Notes: generated by a model from the sequence alone, not told the origin. A DNA stretch of 64,000 nucleotides from Pseudoalteromonas luteoviolacea S2607 (GCF_001625575.1 NZ_AUXV01000020.1:62001-126000), one strand, 5' to 3'. Counted from the first letter of the stretch, positions 51,578 through 62,047 are shown. Made by a program: numbers and translations.

Positions 51578-52375
51578 ATGGAAAAAAACAATCAGCTAAT
51601 AAGCGGTGTGCTACATAAAGCGAAAGGTGAGCCGAATTATACTTTAAGACGTTACTTTCCATCGCCTCAACTGGCGAACCTTGTTGAACAATACTGGTTA
51701 GTCGATTGGGATTTACCAGTGGGCTCACAACACGTCCAAAAGAACTTGCCAGACCCAAATTGCCATTTGACTTTTTTACCAAATAAATGTGAATTCCTGG
51801 GCCCTGTTAGTAAAGTGTATGACTATACAATGCATGGACAAAACGGAATAATTGGCGTGAAATTTAAACTCGGTGCATTGACCCCCGTGCTACCAGAACC
51901 GATTGAATATTACATTGATACTGTTATTTCATTACCCAACTTTTTACACTGTGACTTAGCTTCTTTGTCTAAAACTTTAAGCCAAACAGACAATGATAAG
52001 GCTCGAGTCCATGCGCTTGAACAAGCCCTTGAACCGCTGTGTGACTATGTGAAAGTGCACCATGTTCAACAGTTAACAGCGTTAGTTGAACAAATAAAAA
52101 ATAATGACGATATATGCACTGTCGAAGATCTCGCGCAGCAAAGCGGAGTGTCTAAACGCACTTTGCAACGGCAGTTCAAAAAAAACATCGGCCTTTCACC
52201 AAAGTATTTGATCCGTAAATATCGATTGCATAATGCGCTCGCACTAATAGAGCAGCAGCCTAACGACATACACCATTTGGTAAACAAATTAGATTACGTA
52301 GATCAAGCTCACCTGATCAAAGACTTTAAGAATATCCTTGGCATGACACCAGGTGCGTACATTGACGATATCTAA
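51578..52375 (+). CDS. AraC family transcriptional regulator
   Basis: This is a 265-residue AraC-type regulator. The N-terminal part (about residues 20-150) resembles the DUF6597 sensor domain, with RRYFPSPQLANLVEQYWLVDW. The C-terminal DNA-binding domain holds two helix-turn-helix units with VEDLAQQSGVSKRTLQRQFKK and YVDQAHLIKDFK. It is divergent from the DUF3224 gene, the likely target. GGGA precedes the ATG. Confidence 0.9.
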   Translation: MEKNNQLISGVLHKAKGEPNYTLRRYFPSPQLANLVEQYWLVDWDLPVGSQHVQKNLPDPNCHLTFLPNKCEFLGPVSKVYDYTMHGQNGIIGVKFKLGALTPVLPEPIEYYIDTVISLPNFLHCDLASLSKTLSQTDNDKARVHALEQALEPLCDYVKVHHVQQLTALVEQIKNNDDICTVEDLAQQSGVSKRTLQRQFKKNIGLSPKYLIRKYRLHNALALIEQQPNDIHHLVNKLDYVDQAHLIKDFKNILGMTPGAYIDDI

Positions 52376-52499
52376 GCTTTATATTCAGCTCACATTTATA
52401 AATGTATTCAAGCTTATACAAAGGAACCGCTGTGGTTACAAAATACAACAAGGCATCACACCCCTTTGCATGAGATAGGATGATTGCAACATGCAATAA

Positions 52500-52646
52500 T
52501 TCTATACTTTTCCACGTTGAGTAAGCGCATACCAAGTTACCTCGTTATGTAACTCAAGCAGGTTTCGATGCATTTGTTTAACATGTTGATTTCCCCATGT
52601 CTTTTTAAGACTTTTTTGCGCGCAGCTACTGCGCGCTTTTTTTTTT
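52500..52646 (+). ncRNA. Candidate small RNA ending at a strong terminator
   Basis: The terminator at 52618 lies 240 bases beyond the AraC gene stop and 135 before the next gene, with no ORF between. The region 52500-52617 could be an independent small RNA. A TATACT element at 52503 could be a -10 box. The exact 5' end is unknown, and a long 3' UTR is an alternative. Confidence 0.4.
52618..52646 (+). terminator. Intrinsic terminator
   Basis: GCGCGCAG-CTA-CTGCGCGC is followed by ten T residues. This is a textbook intrinsic terminator on the plus strand. Confidence 0.93.
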
Positions 52647-52780
52647 GTTTAGTCTAACCCCTATATTTTATTTCATTCCTTATTTTGCTGTTTTTTCCTA
52701 ATTATCAAAATAACTTAAGACTCTATTCGACTGGCACAACGCGCAATATCAACTATATTTTTGCTTACATCTAATTCGTA

Positions 52781-55600
52781 ATGACTCGGTGGCATATGAT
52801 CTTTTCATCAAGGACAGAACGTCTTAAAAGACAAACAATTCAATCGAAATACGACCTTATATTTAATAACCAGCCTATATTGACGTTAAGTGAAGATGGC
52901 ATGATCAAGGAAGTCAGTGAGGCACTCCTTGAAAAGTTAGGCTACCAACGCCATGAGTTAATCAATAAGCCATACAAAACAATACTCAAAACAACGCTAA
53001 GCTTTGCAAACCACGGAATCGAAAACAGTGCTTCAGACGAAGTGATGGCAATCAGTAAAAATAAACAGTCGCTGTGGTTCCAATCGCACCTTCTCCACTC
53101 CTTTGAGCAGCCCCACAATAGCGGGGTGCATGATGTAACTTCAGTGTTGGTGCTTCACGACATAACAAATTACAAACAGGAAAATTCAGACTTTGAGGGG
53201 AAAATAGACGCAATTGACAGGTCGCAAGCGGTCATTGAATTTAATATGGACGGCACAATCATTCATGCCAATGGTAACTTTCTCAAAGTCATGGGGTATG
53301 AGCTGTCTGAAATAGTCGGTCAACACCACAGTATGTTTGCTGAGCCTGACTATGCACGTAGTAAAGAATATAAATGCTTTTGGCAGAGTTTGAACCAAGG
53401 TGAATTTAGTACTGGCGAGTACAAACGCCTAGGAAAAGGCGGCAAAGAGATTTGGATCCATGCATCCTATAATCCCATATTCAACGCGCAAGGCCAGCCT
53501 TATAAAGTCGTTAAATATGCTTCAGACATAACGCCAAGCAAGTTGCAGGCAGCTGATTTTCAAGGTCAATTGCAAGCTATTAGCAAGTCACAGGCAGTGA
53601 TTGAATTTAACATGGATGGCACCATCATAAATGCCAATGAAAACTTTCTACTCACTTTGGGGTACACATTAAGCGAAATAGTAGGGCAGCACCACAGCAT
53701 GTTTGCCGAACCTGATTACGCAGCGAGCAACGAATATAAAGATTTTTGGGCAGATCTTAACGCCGGTAACTTTAAGTCGGGTGAGTTTTTACGTCGAGGA
53801 AAGAACGGTAAAGAAGTATGGATACAGGCATCTTATAACCCTATTTTAGATTTAAATGGTAAGCCGTTTAAAGTGGTTAAATATGCCTCTGACATCACAG
53901 CCCAGAAAGCGCAAGCGGCGAACTACGAGGGGCAGCTTCAGGCAATTAGCAAATCTCAGGCGATCATTGAATTCAATATGGATGGCACGATTATCACCGC
54001 CAATGAGAACTTTTTGCAAACCACAGGATACACACTCGCAGAGATCCAAGGTCAACACCACAGTATGTTCGCTGAGCCTGATTATGCGAACAGTCAAGCC
54101 TACGCGGACTTTTGGCACCAATTAAACCAGGGCAAGTTTGATTCTGGTGAATATCAACGCATAGGTAAAAATGGCAAAAAAATATGGATCCAAGCAACTT
54201 ACAATCCGATCTTTGACGCTCGTGGTAAGCCATTTAAAGTCGTAAAGTTTGCAACCGATATTACAACTCAAAAACAGCAAGGAGCCGACTTTGCAGGTCA
54301 GCTTGCCGCTATCCATAAATCGCAAGCCGTTATCGAGTTTAATATGGACGGCACCATTATCGATGCCAACGAAAACTTCCTAGCGACAACAGGCTATACA
54401 CTTGATGAAATCAGAGGCAAACACCACAAGATGTTTGCCCTGCCTGAATACGCCAATAGCGTTGAGTATCAGCAGTTTTGGCAACATTTAAACCAAGGCC
54501 AATTTGACAGTGGGGAATACCAGCGACTGGGTAAAGGCGGTAAAGAAATTTGGATTCAGGCTTCTTACAACCCTATTTTCGACTCTGATGGCACGCCCTT
54601 TAAAGTTGTAAAGTATGCAACGGATATTACCAATAGAAAACACGCCATCTTAAGCATTAAATCGGCCATTATGGCGCTCGCAGAGGGTCAATTGAACCAT
54701 GGAATTGACGATGATTTGGGTGATGAGTTCAATATCTTAAAAGATGCCATGAATGGTCTTATGAACAACCTAAATAGTATGGTACTTGAAATCACACAGG
54801 CTTCTAATCAAGTTTACCAAGGTGCACAAAGCATCGCTTCTGGCAATGAGCAATTAAACAGGCGGACAGAGAACCAAGGTGCTAGTTTTGAAGAAACAGC
54901 CTCAACCATGGAACAATTAACAACAACCGTGCAACAAAATGCCAAAAGTGCCAAGGATGTTTCTCTACATGCCGAAGAGGTCATGAAGAAAGCGCAGCAA
55001 GGTGGTGAAACCGTTTCAAGTGCGGTTAACGCGATGAGTGATATAGAGGCATGTAGTAGCAGCATTTCAGACATTATTGGTGTCATCGATGAAATCGCTT
55101 TTCAGACCAATTTATTGGCCCTCAATGCGTCCGTCGAGGCTGCGAGAGCTGGAGAAGCGGGTAGAGGCTTTGCGGTTGTGGCAAGTGAAGTTCGCAATTT
55201 AGCACAACGCAGCGCTTCTGCTGCCAAAGAGATTAAAGGGCTTATTCAGGATAGCTCCGAGGCCGTTTCCAAGGGCAGTTTGCTGGTGGCCGCGTCAGGC
55301 GACACGTTTAAGCAACTTGTAACAGTTGTTCAAGAAGTAAACTTGATGATTTCAGAGATCACCGAAGCAAGCCAAGAGCAATCTGATGGTGTTGCAGCGG
55401 TTTCATCCACCATTGCGCAAATGGACAATGAAACACAGCAAAATATTCACCTGGTTGAGCAATCAACCCATGCAAGTCAGGTGATGATCCAGCAAGCTCA
55501 GCACCTGTTACAACAAGTATCAAACTTTAAGACAAGTTCAAAGCAAGAACTGTTGCTTGCCCCTGAGTCAAAAGGTGCGCTTAGATTAAACGTTGGGTGA
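52781..55600 (+). CDS. Cytosolic methyl-accepting chemotaxis protein with tandem PAS domains
   Basis: This is a 939-residue soluble receptor. A divergent N-terminal PAS is followed by four nearly identical PAS/PAC units of exactly 122 residues, starting at about 148, 270, 392 and 514. Each has [14 protein letters not shown], a G-x-HH-x-MFA motif and a YNPI...KVVK tail. A HAMP-like segment (about residues 630-670) and a full MCP signalling domain follow, with the hairpin tip around [21 protein letters not shown]. No transmembrane helix is present, as in BdlA-type receptors. There is no C-terminal NWETF-like CheR tether. A second start codon lies five codons downstream. Confidence 0.93.
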   Translation: MTRWHMIFSSRTERLKRQTIQSKYDLIFNNQPILTLSEDGMIKEVSEALLEKLGYQRHELINKPYKTILKTTLSFANHGIENSASDEVMAISKNKQSLWFQSHLLHSFEQPHNSGVHDVTSVLVLHDITNYKQENSDFEGKIDAIDRSQAVIEFNMDGTIIHANGNFLKVMGYELSEIVGQHHSMFAEPDYARSKEYKCFWQSLNQGEFSTGEYKRLGKGGKEIWIHASYNPIFNAQGQPYKVVKYASDITPSKLQAADFQGQLQAISKSQAVIEFNMDGTIINANENFLLTLGYTLSEIVGQHHSMFAEPDYAASNEYKDFWADLNAGNFKSGEFLRRGKNGKEVWIQASYNPILDLNGKPFKVVKYASDITAQKAQAANYEGQLQAISKSQAIIEFNMDGTIITANENFLQTTGYTLAEIQGQHHSMFAEPDYANSQAYADFWHQLNQGKFDSGEYQRIGKNGKKIWIQATYNPIFDARGKPFKVVKFATDITTQKQQGADFAGQLAAIHKSQAVIEFNMDGTIIDANENFLATTGYTLDEIRGKHHKMFALPEYANSVEYQQFWQHLNQGQFDSGEYQRLGKGGKEIWIQASYNPIFDSDGTPFKVVKYATDITNRKHAILSIKSAIMALAEGQLNHGIDDDLGDEFNILKDAMNGLMNNLNSMVLEITQASNQVYQGAQSIASGNEQLNRRTENQGASFEETASTMEQLTTTVQQNAKSAKDVSLHAEEVMKKAQQGGETVSSAVNAMSDIEACSSSISDIIGVIDEIAFQTNLLALNASVEAARAGEAGRGFAVVASEVRNLAQRSASAAKEIKGLIQDSSEAVSKGSLLVAASGDTFKQLVTVVQEVNLMISEITEASQEQSDGVAAVSSTIAQMDNETQQNIHLVEQSTHASQVMIQQAQHLLQQVSNFKTSSKQELLLAPESKGALRLNVG

Positions 55601-55730
55601 CTTAGACAAGAATGCCGAGCGATACTTTTGCAGTTGCATTGCGCCACAGTCTTGCTCATACATAGCAAAAGTGCCGCTTGTTATAGGTGTGGTTAATTAA
55701 CATACAGAACAGCAACCCATCAATCACATG

Positions 55731-55770
55731 GATGCAGGGCCATATTCATAGAAGGTTATGGCCCTGCATC
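55731..55770. terminator. Bidirectional terminator hairpin
   Basis: GATGCAGGGCCATA pairs exactly with TATGGCCCTGCATC over a 12-nt loop, between convergent genes. It overlaps the stop codon of the minus-strand gene. Confidence 0.75.
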
Positions 55771-56355
55771 AATTTCATCTTCTTTAAGATCAAGTAAAAC
55801 TTCGAGTTCAATTAAGGTTATCTCTCCTTGTTGATACCTTCTTTCTTGTTCCAAAATGTACAATACATATGACGTGCTTTTAATAAATTGCTCTGGCATG
55901 ATGCTTTTTGCTCTTTTCATCACGATTAACCGCTCGCTCAATTCAGTCAGGGACTCTTGGGAAAGGTTTTTAATGAATATATGCTGAGACATCAACGCGT
56001 CTAAATATTCAGGATATACCAGTGGGTTTTTGTCAAAGAATGTAGTTTTTACTTCTTTACTGACGCCATCACTAAAACGTTCTTGGTAATGATCGAGTAA
56101 TAAAATGCTGTAATCTTGGCTTTCTTTAACGACAGCTTCTGCCGCATAAAGGAGCTTAATTAAATCCTCTCGCTCTTTCTCATTCGCATCATAGTTACTG
56201 ATTGCTATCGCCAGTAATACACCAATTAAGGTTGCGACTAGCGTTAAAACAAAGTTACTTGCTAACTCATTACGTTGGGTAAACTGCTTGAGCTTAGGGA
56301 TAAATAATATGCTGCTGCAAAATATCAAAACCACAGTTGTAACTAGGTAAATCAT
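55756..56355 (-). CDS. Hypothetical membrane protein, 199 aa
   Basis: This is a 199-residue protein with two N-terminal hydrophobic helices (residues 1-18 and about 35-55), followed by a long helical cytosolic part rich in Glu and Leu. I do not recognise a family. The start ATG ends at 56355. Its stop lies in the loop of a 14-bp terminator stem shared with the chemotaxis gene. No functional hint comes from neighbours. Confidence 0.75.
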   Translation of the reverse strand: MIYLVTTVVLIFCSSILFIPKLKQFTQRNELASNFVLTLVATLIGVLLAIAISNYDANEKEREDLIKLLYAAEAVVKESQDYSILLLDHYQERFSDGVSKEVKTTFFDKNPLVYPEYLDALMSQHIFIKNLSQESLTELSERLIVMKRAKSIMPEQFIKSTSYVLYILEQERRYQQGEITLIELEVLLDLKEDEIDAGP

Positions 56356-56434
56356 ATTGTTTGTTCTTATTATTTTTTAATCACGTTGGCTAATTTACTC
56401 AAAAACTATGCGATAAACCAGCTCAATTGAACAG

Positions 56435-57322
56435 TCAAGTACTTGCAAGTTCGTCCCGCAACCAAGTATTGAATGCTTTAATTCGTAGCACGCGAGGTGA
56501 TTCCAAATCATACATAAGGCGATATTGTGTGCCAGGTTCAAGCCCGTGTGCATAGGGCTGAACTAGCATACCTTGCTCTATATAATGAGCCGCTTGTTTA
56601 GCCGAGCCTAAACAAACACCATGACCGGCCAGCACAGCACTCATGGCGACATCGATATTGTTGACCTGCAAAATCTGACAATGACTGGTATCTGGATCAA
56701 TGGATAAACGCTCAAACCACTCAGGCCAATACTCTTTTGCAGCATAGTCTATCAACCAACAGCGCTTTAAGCTGCTAGGGTCATGTGTATCCAGCTGTTT
56801 TGCCACGCTGGGAGAGCATAAAGGCACAATAGGGTCGTCAAACAAAACTTCGCAATGATACTCGGGATATGGCGTTCTGCCATAGCGAATGGCGACGTCT
56901 ACTTTGCCTAGGCGCAGATCTTCAGTCTCTTTAGAAGTAAGTACTTTCAACGTAATATCAGGGTAGGCCAGTGCAAACTTCCACATTCTAGGCACAAGTA
57001 CCAAAGAAGCAAATGACTGTGTTGTTGTAATCGTAAGCTCACCAGCGAGAGGCTCACTTTGAATTTTTTTAAGTCCTTCAATAATGCTATTAAACCCCGA
57101 GCAAATAGCCTCATGCAGTACAGCACCTTGCTGAGTAACATGCATGCTTCGACCTTTACGATAAAATAGTTTGCACCCTAATTGCCCCTCAAGCTTGCGA
57201 ATTTGTTGGCTTATCGCAGCCTGTGTAACATGGAGTTCTTCAGCCGCTTTACTATAGCTTTTCAGTCTCGCAGCCGCTTCAACCATTCGCAGCCCAGAAA
57301 CATTAACCAACTCTTTATACAT
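56435..57322 (-). CDS. LysR family regulator (GcvA-like)
   Basis: This is a 295-residue LysR regulator of the GcvA branch. It has an N-terminal LRMVEAAARLKSYSKAAEELHVTQAAISQQI and a family-typical DPIVPLCSPSVA segment. Divergent from it is a 37-codon open frame at 57417, which may be its target. The start ATG ends at 57322. Confidence 0.92.
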   Translation of the reverse strand: MYKELVNVSGLRMVEAAARLKSYSKAAEELHVTQAAISQQIRKLEGQLGCKLFYRKGRSMHVTQQGAVLHEAICSGFNSIIEGLKKIQSEPLAGELTITTTQSFASLVLVPRMWKFALAYPDITLKVLTSKETEDLRLGKVDVAIRYGRTPYPEYHCEVLFDDPIVPLCSPSVAKQLDTHDPSSLKRCWLIDYAAKEYWPEWFERLSIDPDTSHCQILQVNNIDVAMSAVLAGHGVCLGSAKQAAHYIEQGMLVQPYAHGLEPGTQYRLMYDLESPRVLRIKAFNTWLRDELAST

Positions 57323-57416
57323 AACCTCTACTTATGGAACAGTTAAATTTATATCGTTCGAGTTACCCTGCTTTATATCACATAATTATTGTCTCAGCAT
57401 TAAGTGAGGGTTAAAA

Positions 57417-57530
57417 ATGGAACATAAAAAAACTGATAAAAATACAGATAAAATCAAAAAGCCACGACTACAATGGATGGAAGTAATGGGTCGAAAACTA
57501 AATTTAAGCTATATGAACACTTACAAATAA
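57417..57530 (+). CDS. Small basic protein, 37 aa, divergent from LysR
   Basis: This is a 37-codon open frame with a GTGAGGG ribosome-binding site at good spacing. The product is strongly basic (many Lys, several Arg) with a short hydrophobic segment in the middle (LQWMEVMGRKL). No family is recognised. Its position opposite the LysR start suggests regulation by that protein. The rest of the gap up to 57738 shows nothing clear. Confidence 0.5.
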   Translation: MEHKKTDKNTDKIKKPRLQWMEVMGRKLNLSYMNTYK

Positions 57531-57738
57531 GATAACTTCAAATTATATATATGAACAACAGTAATCAATTAAGGACAAACTCACACTTTAAGCTTTTTAA
57601 GGTCAGCATTTTGACAAAATGGTAGGGCCAGTAACGATTCGAACAATTTTTAACTGTGATCTTTGCAACCTGATTTCGCGTACTCTATGTTTAAAGCAGA
57701 CACTGTAGTCTTGCTATGGAATAAGAGGTAAGAAGCGC

Positions 57739-58344
57739 ATGATCAAAGGAATTATATTCGACTTGGATGGCACACTCGTCACTTCTAGTTTAGATTTTGC
57801 GATGATGAAAGCGCAGCTAGGGTGCCAAAGAGAAGATGATCTACTAAAGTTTGTCGACTCCCTACCATCTCCATACATGCGTGAAGAAGCCATGGCACTC
57901 ATACACCAACACGAACTACATGATGCCAACCAATGCACCTTCATACCCGGTGCCCAACAAGCAGTTGAGACACTTTATAATCAAGGGTTCAAACTGGCGA
58001 TTGTGACGCGAAATTTCACGAAGGCTGCTCAAATTAAACTTCAGCGCTGTAATATGCCCATTGATATTTTAGTGACTAGAGATGATGCCCCGGCCAAACC
58101 AGATCCGTCAGCGCTGCAAGGTATTGCGCAGCAGTGGGGTTTGCCAAGTGAAGAGTGTGTGTATGTAGGGGATTACTTATACGACATTCAGGCTGCGCAT
58201 AACGCTAACATGATGTCTTGCCTTTTCGTTCAGCAAGAAATGCCTGAGTACGCGCGCTTTGCAGACTGTATTTTATCAGAGTGGAGCCAATTTCCCGCAT
58301 TGATTGAGCAAATTAACGTAAAAGCACTGCATCAGCTGGCCTGA
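57739..58344 (+). CDS. HAD-superfamily hydrolase (phosphoglycolate phosphatase-like)
   Basis: This is a 201-residue HAD phosphatase. Motif I is IIFDLDGTLV (nucleophile Asp9), motif II is AIVTRN, motif III holds KPDPSAL and motif IV is VYVGDYLYD. A small helical cap lies between motif I and motif II. The group includes phosphoglycolate and pyrimidine nucleotide phosphatases; the substrate is not resolved. AAGAAG precedes the ATG. It is 120 bases before the YebC-family gene. Confidence 0.92.
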   Translation: MIKGIIFDLDGTLVTSSLDFAMMKAQLGCQREDDLLKFVDSLPSPYMREEAMALIHQHELHDANQCTFIPGAQQAVETLYNQGFKLAIVTRNFTKAAQIKLQRCNMPIDILVTRDDAPAKPDPSALQGIAQQWGLPSEECVYVGDYLYDIQAAHNANMMSCLFVQQEMPEYARFADCILSEWSQFPALIEQINVKALHQLA

Positions 58345-58464
58345 ACAGACCAAATTAACACTTAATCTTGAAGATAGCCCACCTCAAACCCAATAGGGTA
58401 TGGCCCAAAGCCTTTAGTCTTGCTAGAATCTTGGCCATTAAAATTTCAAATAACGAGAATTAAG

Positions 58465-59190
58465 ATGGGTAGAGCATTTGAAGTCCGCAAAAACGCCATG
58501 GCAAAAACGGCAGCGGCAAAAACCAAGGTCAATTCTAAATACGGTAAAGAGATCTACGTTATAGCAAAAAATGGCGGTGCAGATCCTGAAACAAACCTAT
58601 CCCTTCGCCGCTTGATTGAAAAAGCTAAAAAAGATCAAGTTCCAGCACACGTTATTGAAAAAGCAATCGAAAAAGCAGCTGGTGGCGCAGGTGAAGATTA
58701 CTCACCAGCACGTTATGAAGGTTATGGACCAGGTAACTGCATGGTTATCGTTGACTGCCTAACAGATAACCCTAACCGTACAATCAAAGACGTACGTTTA
58801 CCTTTCACCAAAACAGATTCAAAGATTGGTAGCCCTGGTTGTGTTGCACATATGTTTGACCACTTCGCCATTTTAGGTTTTGCCGGAGATGATGACGAAG
58901 CCGTACTAGAAGCACTGATGATGGCTGACGTTGACGTCACAGACGTAGAAGTTGAAGACGGTAAAGTGTCAGTATTTGCACCAAATACTGAGTACTTCAA
59001 AGCAAAAACAGCACTGACTGAAGCGTTTGAAGGCATTACGTTTGAAGTGGACGAAATCACTTGGATCCCACAAACACACGTTGAAATCGAGAATGAAGAC
59101 GACGTAGCGAACTTTGAAAAGTTCATGACGATGCTAGAAGACTGTGATGATGTGCAAAACGTTTATCACAACGCAATCGTTAAAAAGTAA
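58465..59190 (+). CDS. YebC/PmpR (TACO1) family protein
   Basis: This is a 241-residue YebC-family protein of the YeeN-like branch. It opens [21 protein letters not shown] and has the conserved [19 protein letters not shown] core. The family has been described as transcription regulators and as translation factors that help ribosomes at proline-rich stretches. The ATG at 58465 has GAGAA upstream; 15 upstream in-frame codons do not match the family. A clear terminator follows. Confidence 0.93.
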   Translation: MGRAFEVRKNAMAKTAAAKTKVNSKYGKEIYVIAKNGGADPETNLSLRRLIEKAKKDQVPAHVIEKAIEKAAGGAGEDYSPARYEGYGPGNCMVIVDCLTDNPNRTIKDVRLPFTKTDSKIGSPGCVAHMFDHFAILGFAGDDDEAVLEALMMADVDVTDVEVEDGKVSVFAPNTEYFKAKTALTEAFEGITFEVDEITWIPQTHVEIENEDDVANFEKFMTMLEDCDDVQNVYHNAIVKK

Positions 59191-59210
59191 TTACTCGTAT
59201 TACTATAAAA

Positions 59211-59235
59211 AAGCCAGCTGATGCTGGCTTTTTTT
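59211..59235 (+). terminator. Intrinsic terminator
   Basis: AAGCCAGC-TGAT-GCTGGCTT is followed by TTTTT. The A-rich left flank makes it usable in both directions. Confidence 0.92.
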
Positions 59236-59253
59236 ATGACCTATAAATATTCA

Positions 59254-59961
59254 TTACAGGTCAAATGTTCGAGAAACTGAAAACGCAATTCGCTCATCAG
59301 ATGTATCAGAATCAATTGACGTGTCTTGCGCGGCAATCTCAATATCGAAGTTTGAAATACTGGTAGAATACGCTAGCTCATAATAGTGATAAGAGGTATC
59401 ACTGCCATCCCAGCTAAATTTGTCACCATCTAAAGAGTTTGAAACGGTATAACTAACCGTGATGTCGTGATTTTCTGCAATTGAAAAAGCATGGGAAAGA
59501 GACGTAATCGTATGACCTGCCTCTGTACCTGCATAATCCCAACTATAGAAAAAGTTAAAGCTCGTTTGACCCAAAGCATTGTCGTAGCCAAATTTCGTAT
59601 ACGCCTCTGGGTAGTTTAAATCACTGGAATCATCACCCCCGTAATAGCTGTAGTAGGCTATCCCAACATCCAAGCTCCAAGTGCTACTTAAGTCAAAAGT
59701 ACGTCCGAAATAGATATCAACTTCAACATCAGTGCCATCACTAAAATCAACGTTTGATGCCCAAGATCCTGCGTACCAGTTTGTTTTTGTGTCGCTGTAA
59801 TCTAGACTCGCTTGAATTGCAAAATCATTTTCTGTCTGACTAATACCGTTAAATGTATAGTCTGATGCGCCTGAAATAGTACTAGACCAATCAGCCATTG
59901 CCAAATTGGATACCAGCGCAATAGGAAGAACACAAAGGGGAGTTCGCAGATTTTTTATCAT
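59254..59961 (-). CDS. TorF family putative outer-membrane porin
   Basis: This is an outer-membrane barrel of about 235 residues with a signal peptide (cleavage near LAMADW). It has the TorF/TIGR02001 opening SGASDYTFNGISQTE, alternating strands with WYAGSWASNVDF and YYSYYGG, and a terminal Phe-x-Leu. The transported substrate is unknown. The start ending at 59961 begins at the signal peptide; in-frame codons up to 60009 do not fit a signal sequence. Confidence 0.85.
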   Translation of the reverse strand: MIKNLRTPLCVLPIALVSNLAMADWSSTISGASDYTFNGISQTENDFAIQASLDYSDTKTNWYAGSWASNVDFSDGTDVEVDIYFGRTFDLSSTWSLDVGIAYYSYYGGDDSSDLNYPEAYTKFGYDNALGQTSFNFFYSWDYAGTEAGHTITSLSHAFSIAENHDITVSYTVSNSLDGDKFSWDGSDTSYHYYELAYSTSISNFDIEIAAQDTSIDSDTSDERIAFSVSRTFDL

Positions 59962-60442
59962 ATTATTTATCTCAATGAACGTGAGTATATTACTACCACG
60001 ATATTTCACTGTGATTTAGAGGCTGACTCTTGAAATCACATTATTACTTTTGTCGTTAAAGTTTAGTGTAAATGACAGGTTAAACAAGAGACTCGTTCTA
60101 GTCTGACCGCACTACTTATACTGTCAGAATTGCCAATTACACAATTAAAAGTTGAATTATAGTTACTCAAAGAAGACGAAGCAAAAGGAAAAAAAATAAC
60201 TAATGAAAAACTCTCATTTATAAAAATTTCTTTAAAATGCATAACGTTATAAATATAAAAATAAAAAACAAACTAAATACTACTTAACCTCTTCTCGATT
60301 AATAGCTCAGTTTACCGAATATATAATTTACAATTTCGCATTTAAATAACCTAAATAATCGCTCAAATCATATAAATGAAATTAAACTTTAACCTTTTGC
60401 ATATTAAATATGCAAAAAAAGCAAAAGTTAGAGTAATTACTT
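59962..60442. other. AT-rich divergent intergenic region
   Basis: This gap of about 480 bases between the porin and the PhoD-like gene is very AT-rich, with no ORF of good quality. Its only clear signal is the palindrome at 60395-60417, close to the PhoD-like start. Confidence 0.45.
60395..60417. promoter_or_regulatory. Perfect palindrome upstream of the PhoD-like gene
   Basis: TTTTGCATATT and AATATGCAAAA flank a single base, an 11-bp perfect inverted repeat, 25 bp before the ATG. It is not a Pho box. It is likely an operator or an RNA hairpin in the leader. Confidence 0.5.
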
Positions 60443-62020
60443 ATGAACATATCCCGTCGCAGTTTTATCAAAGGTAGTGTTGTACTTTCCACCTTGCCTT
60501 TAACGCTCTCATTATCTGGATGTACATTTTCAGAAAGCCCTTTTAGTCATGGCGTTGCCAGTGGTGATCCGCTTGATGATCGCGTCATTCTTTGGACTCG
60601 AATTACCATACCCAAAGAAATAAGCGACAAAGTTGACTTAGATACACTCACCGTCAAGGTTATTTGGCAAGTAGCCTCCGATACCAATTTTTCGTCTATC
60701 GTCGCCTCAGGCCATGTAATTACCTCTCAACAAAACGACTTTACTGTGAAAGCAGATGCCACGGGACTGAGAGAAAATACCCGTTATTTTTACCGATTTA
60801 TTGTTGATGAGTTAGATAACCCCATCATTTCACCTGTTGGTAAGACTAAAACGCTACCTTTATTCGATGTCTCTAATATAAAACTCGCCATGGCTTCTTG
60901 CTCTCACTTTAGCTATGGCTACTTCAATGTTTACGCGCGAATTGCCGAGATCTCCGATCTTGACGCGGTATTACATTTAGGAGATTACCTCTATGAATAC
61001 GGTAACAAGGATATATATCGCAACCCGTTTCTTTGGAATCGTAAAGTTGTGCCAGCACATGAAATGGTTAACCTATCTGACTACCGTCTGCGCCATGCAT
61101 GCTACAAAACAGATGAAGACCTACAGAAACTTCACCAAACACACCCCATGATTTGCATATGGGATGACCACGAATTTACCAATGATGCATGGCAAGGTGG
61201 TGCTGAAAATCACAATGAAGGAGAGGGTACATGGCAAACTCGTAGCCAAGCAGCAATTCAAGCTTATTACGAATGGATGCCAATCAGAGAACCAAATAGC
61301 CACAGCCGCGAAAAAGCATACCGACGTTTTAAGTTCGGTGATTTAGCAGAGCTCAACATGTTAGATACTCGCTTCGTTGGTCGCGATAAGCAAGTTGAAG
61401 TCAATGACCCCGCGAGACTTGAAGAGCAACGCTCACTACTTGGCTATGAACAAGAGCAATGGCTTCAAGACAATTTACTAGACGCCAAACGCCAAGGTGT
61501 GACATGGCAATTGCTAGGTCAACAAGTACAAATGATGCAAATTCAGATGCTAGGTAAACCTATAAATACGGATGCATGGGACGGCTACCCAGCAGCCCGA
61601 GCAAGATTACTCGACTTTATTGAGGCCAATAATATCGACAACGTCGTTGTACTCACAGGCGATGTGCACTCATCATGGGCGGCTAATATTTGTAAAGATC
61701 CTTATGACTGGCGGAAATACAACCGCTTTACCCATGATGGCGCAGTTGCTGTAGAGATAGTCACATCGTCAGTAACTTCCCCATCAATTCCTGTGCCTGG
61801 ATTGCAACAAATTGTAGGTGATGTTGGCAAGATTTTAATGCCAGAAAACCCGCATATACGTTATGTAGATTTGGCTAATAGAGGGTTTGTAACTTTAGAT
61901 ATCAACTCGGAGCGTTTAACCGCAAATTGGCACCACGTTCCATTTGTTGGATTTAAAAACGATCAGGTACATATTGGCAAACAATTTACCGTATATGCAG
62001 GAAAAGCAAAACTACAATAG
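60443..62020 (+). CDS. PhoD-like alkaline phosphatase, Tat-exported lipoprotein
   Basis: This is a 525-residue PhoD-family phosphatase. The N-terminus has a Tat motif (SRRSFIKG) and a lipobox (LSGC). The mature part starts FSHGVASGDPLDDRVILWTR, as in PhoD. The metal site includes HLGDYLYEYG, IWDDHEFTND and LTGDVHSSW. It hydrolyses phosphodiesters or monoesters with calcium and iron outside the cytosol, giving phosphate. A terminator follows at 62048. The perfect palindrome just before the start suggests dedicated regulation. Confidence 0.94.
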   Translation: MNISRRSFIKGSVVLSTLPLTLSLSGCTFSESPFSHGVASGDPLDDRVILWTRITIPKEISDKVDLDTLTVKVIWQVASDTNFSSIVASGHVITSQQNDFTVKADATGLRENTRYFYRFIVDELDNPIISPVGKTKTLPLFDVSNIKLAMASCSHFSYGYFNVYARIAEISDLDAVLHLGDYLYEYGNKDIYRNPFLWNRKVVPAHEMVNLSDYRLRHACYKTDEDLQKLHQTHPMICIWDDHEFTNDAWQGGAENHNEGEGTWQTRSQAAIQAYYEWMPIREPNSHSREKAYRRFKFGDLAELNMLDTRFVGRDKQVEVNDPARLEEQRSLLGYEQEQWLQDNLLDAKRQGVTWQLLGQQVQMMQIQMLGKPINTDAWDGYPAARARLLDFIEANNIDNVVVLTGDVHSSWAANICKDPYDWRKYNRFTHDGAVAVEIVTSSVTSPSIPVPGLQQIVGDVGKILMPENPHIRYVDLANRGFVTLDINSERLTANWHHVPFVGFKNDQVHIGKQFTVYAGKAKLQ

Positions 62021-62047
62021 TAGCTCCAAAAGTCACCTCCCTTTCAT

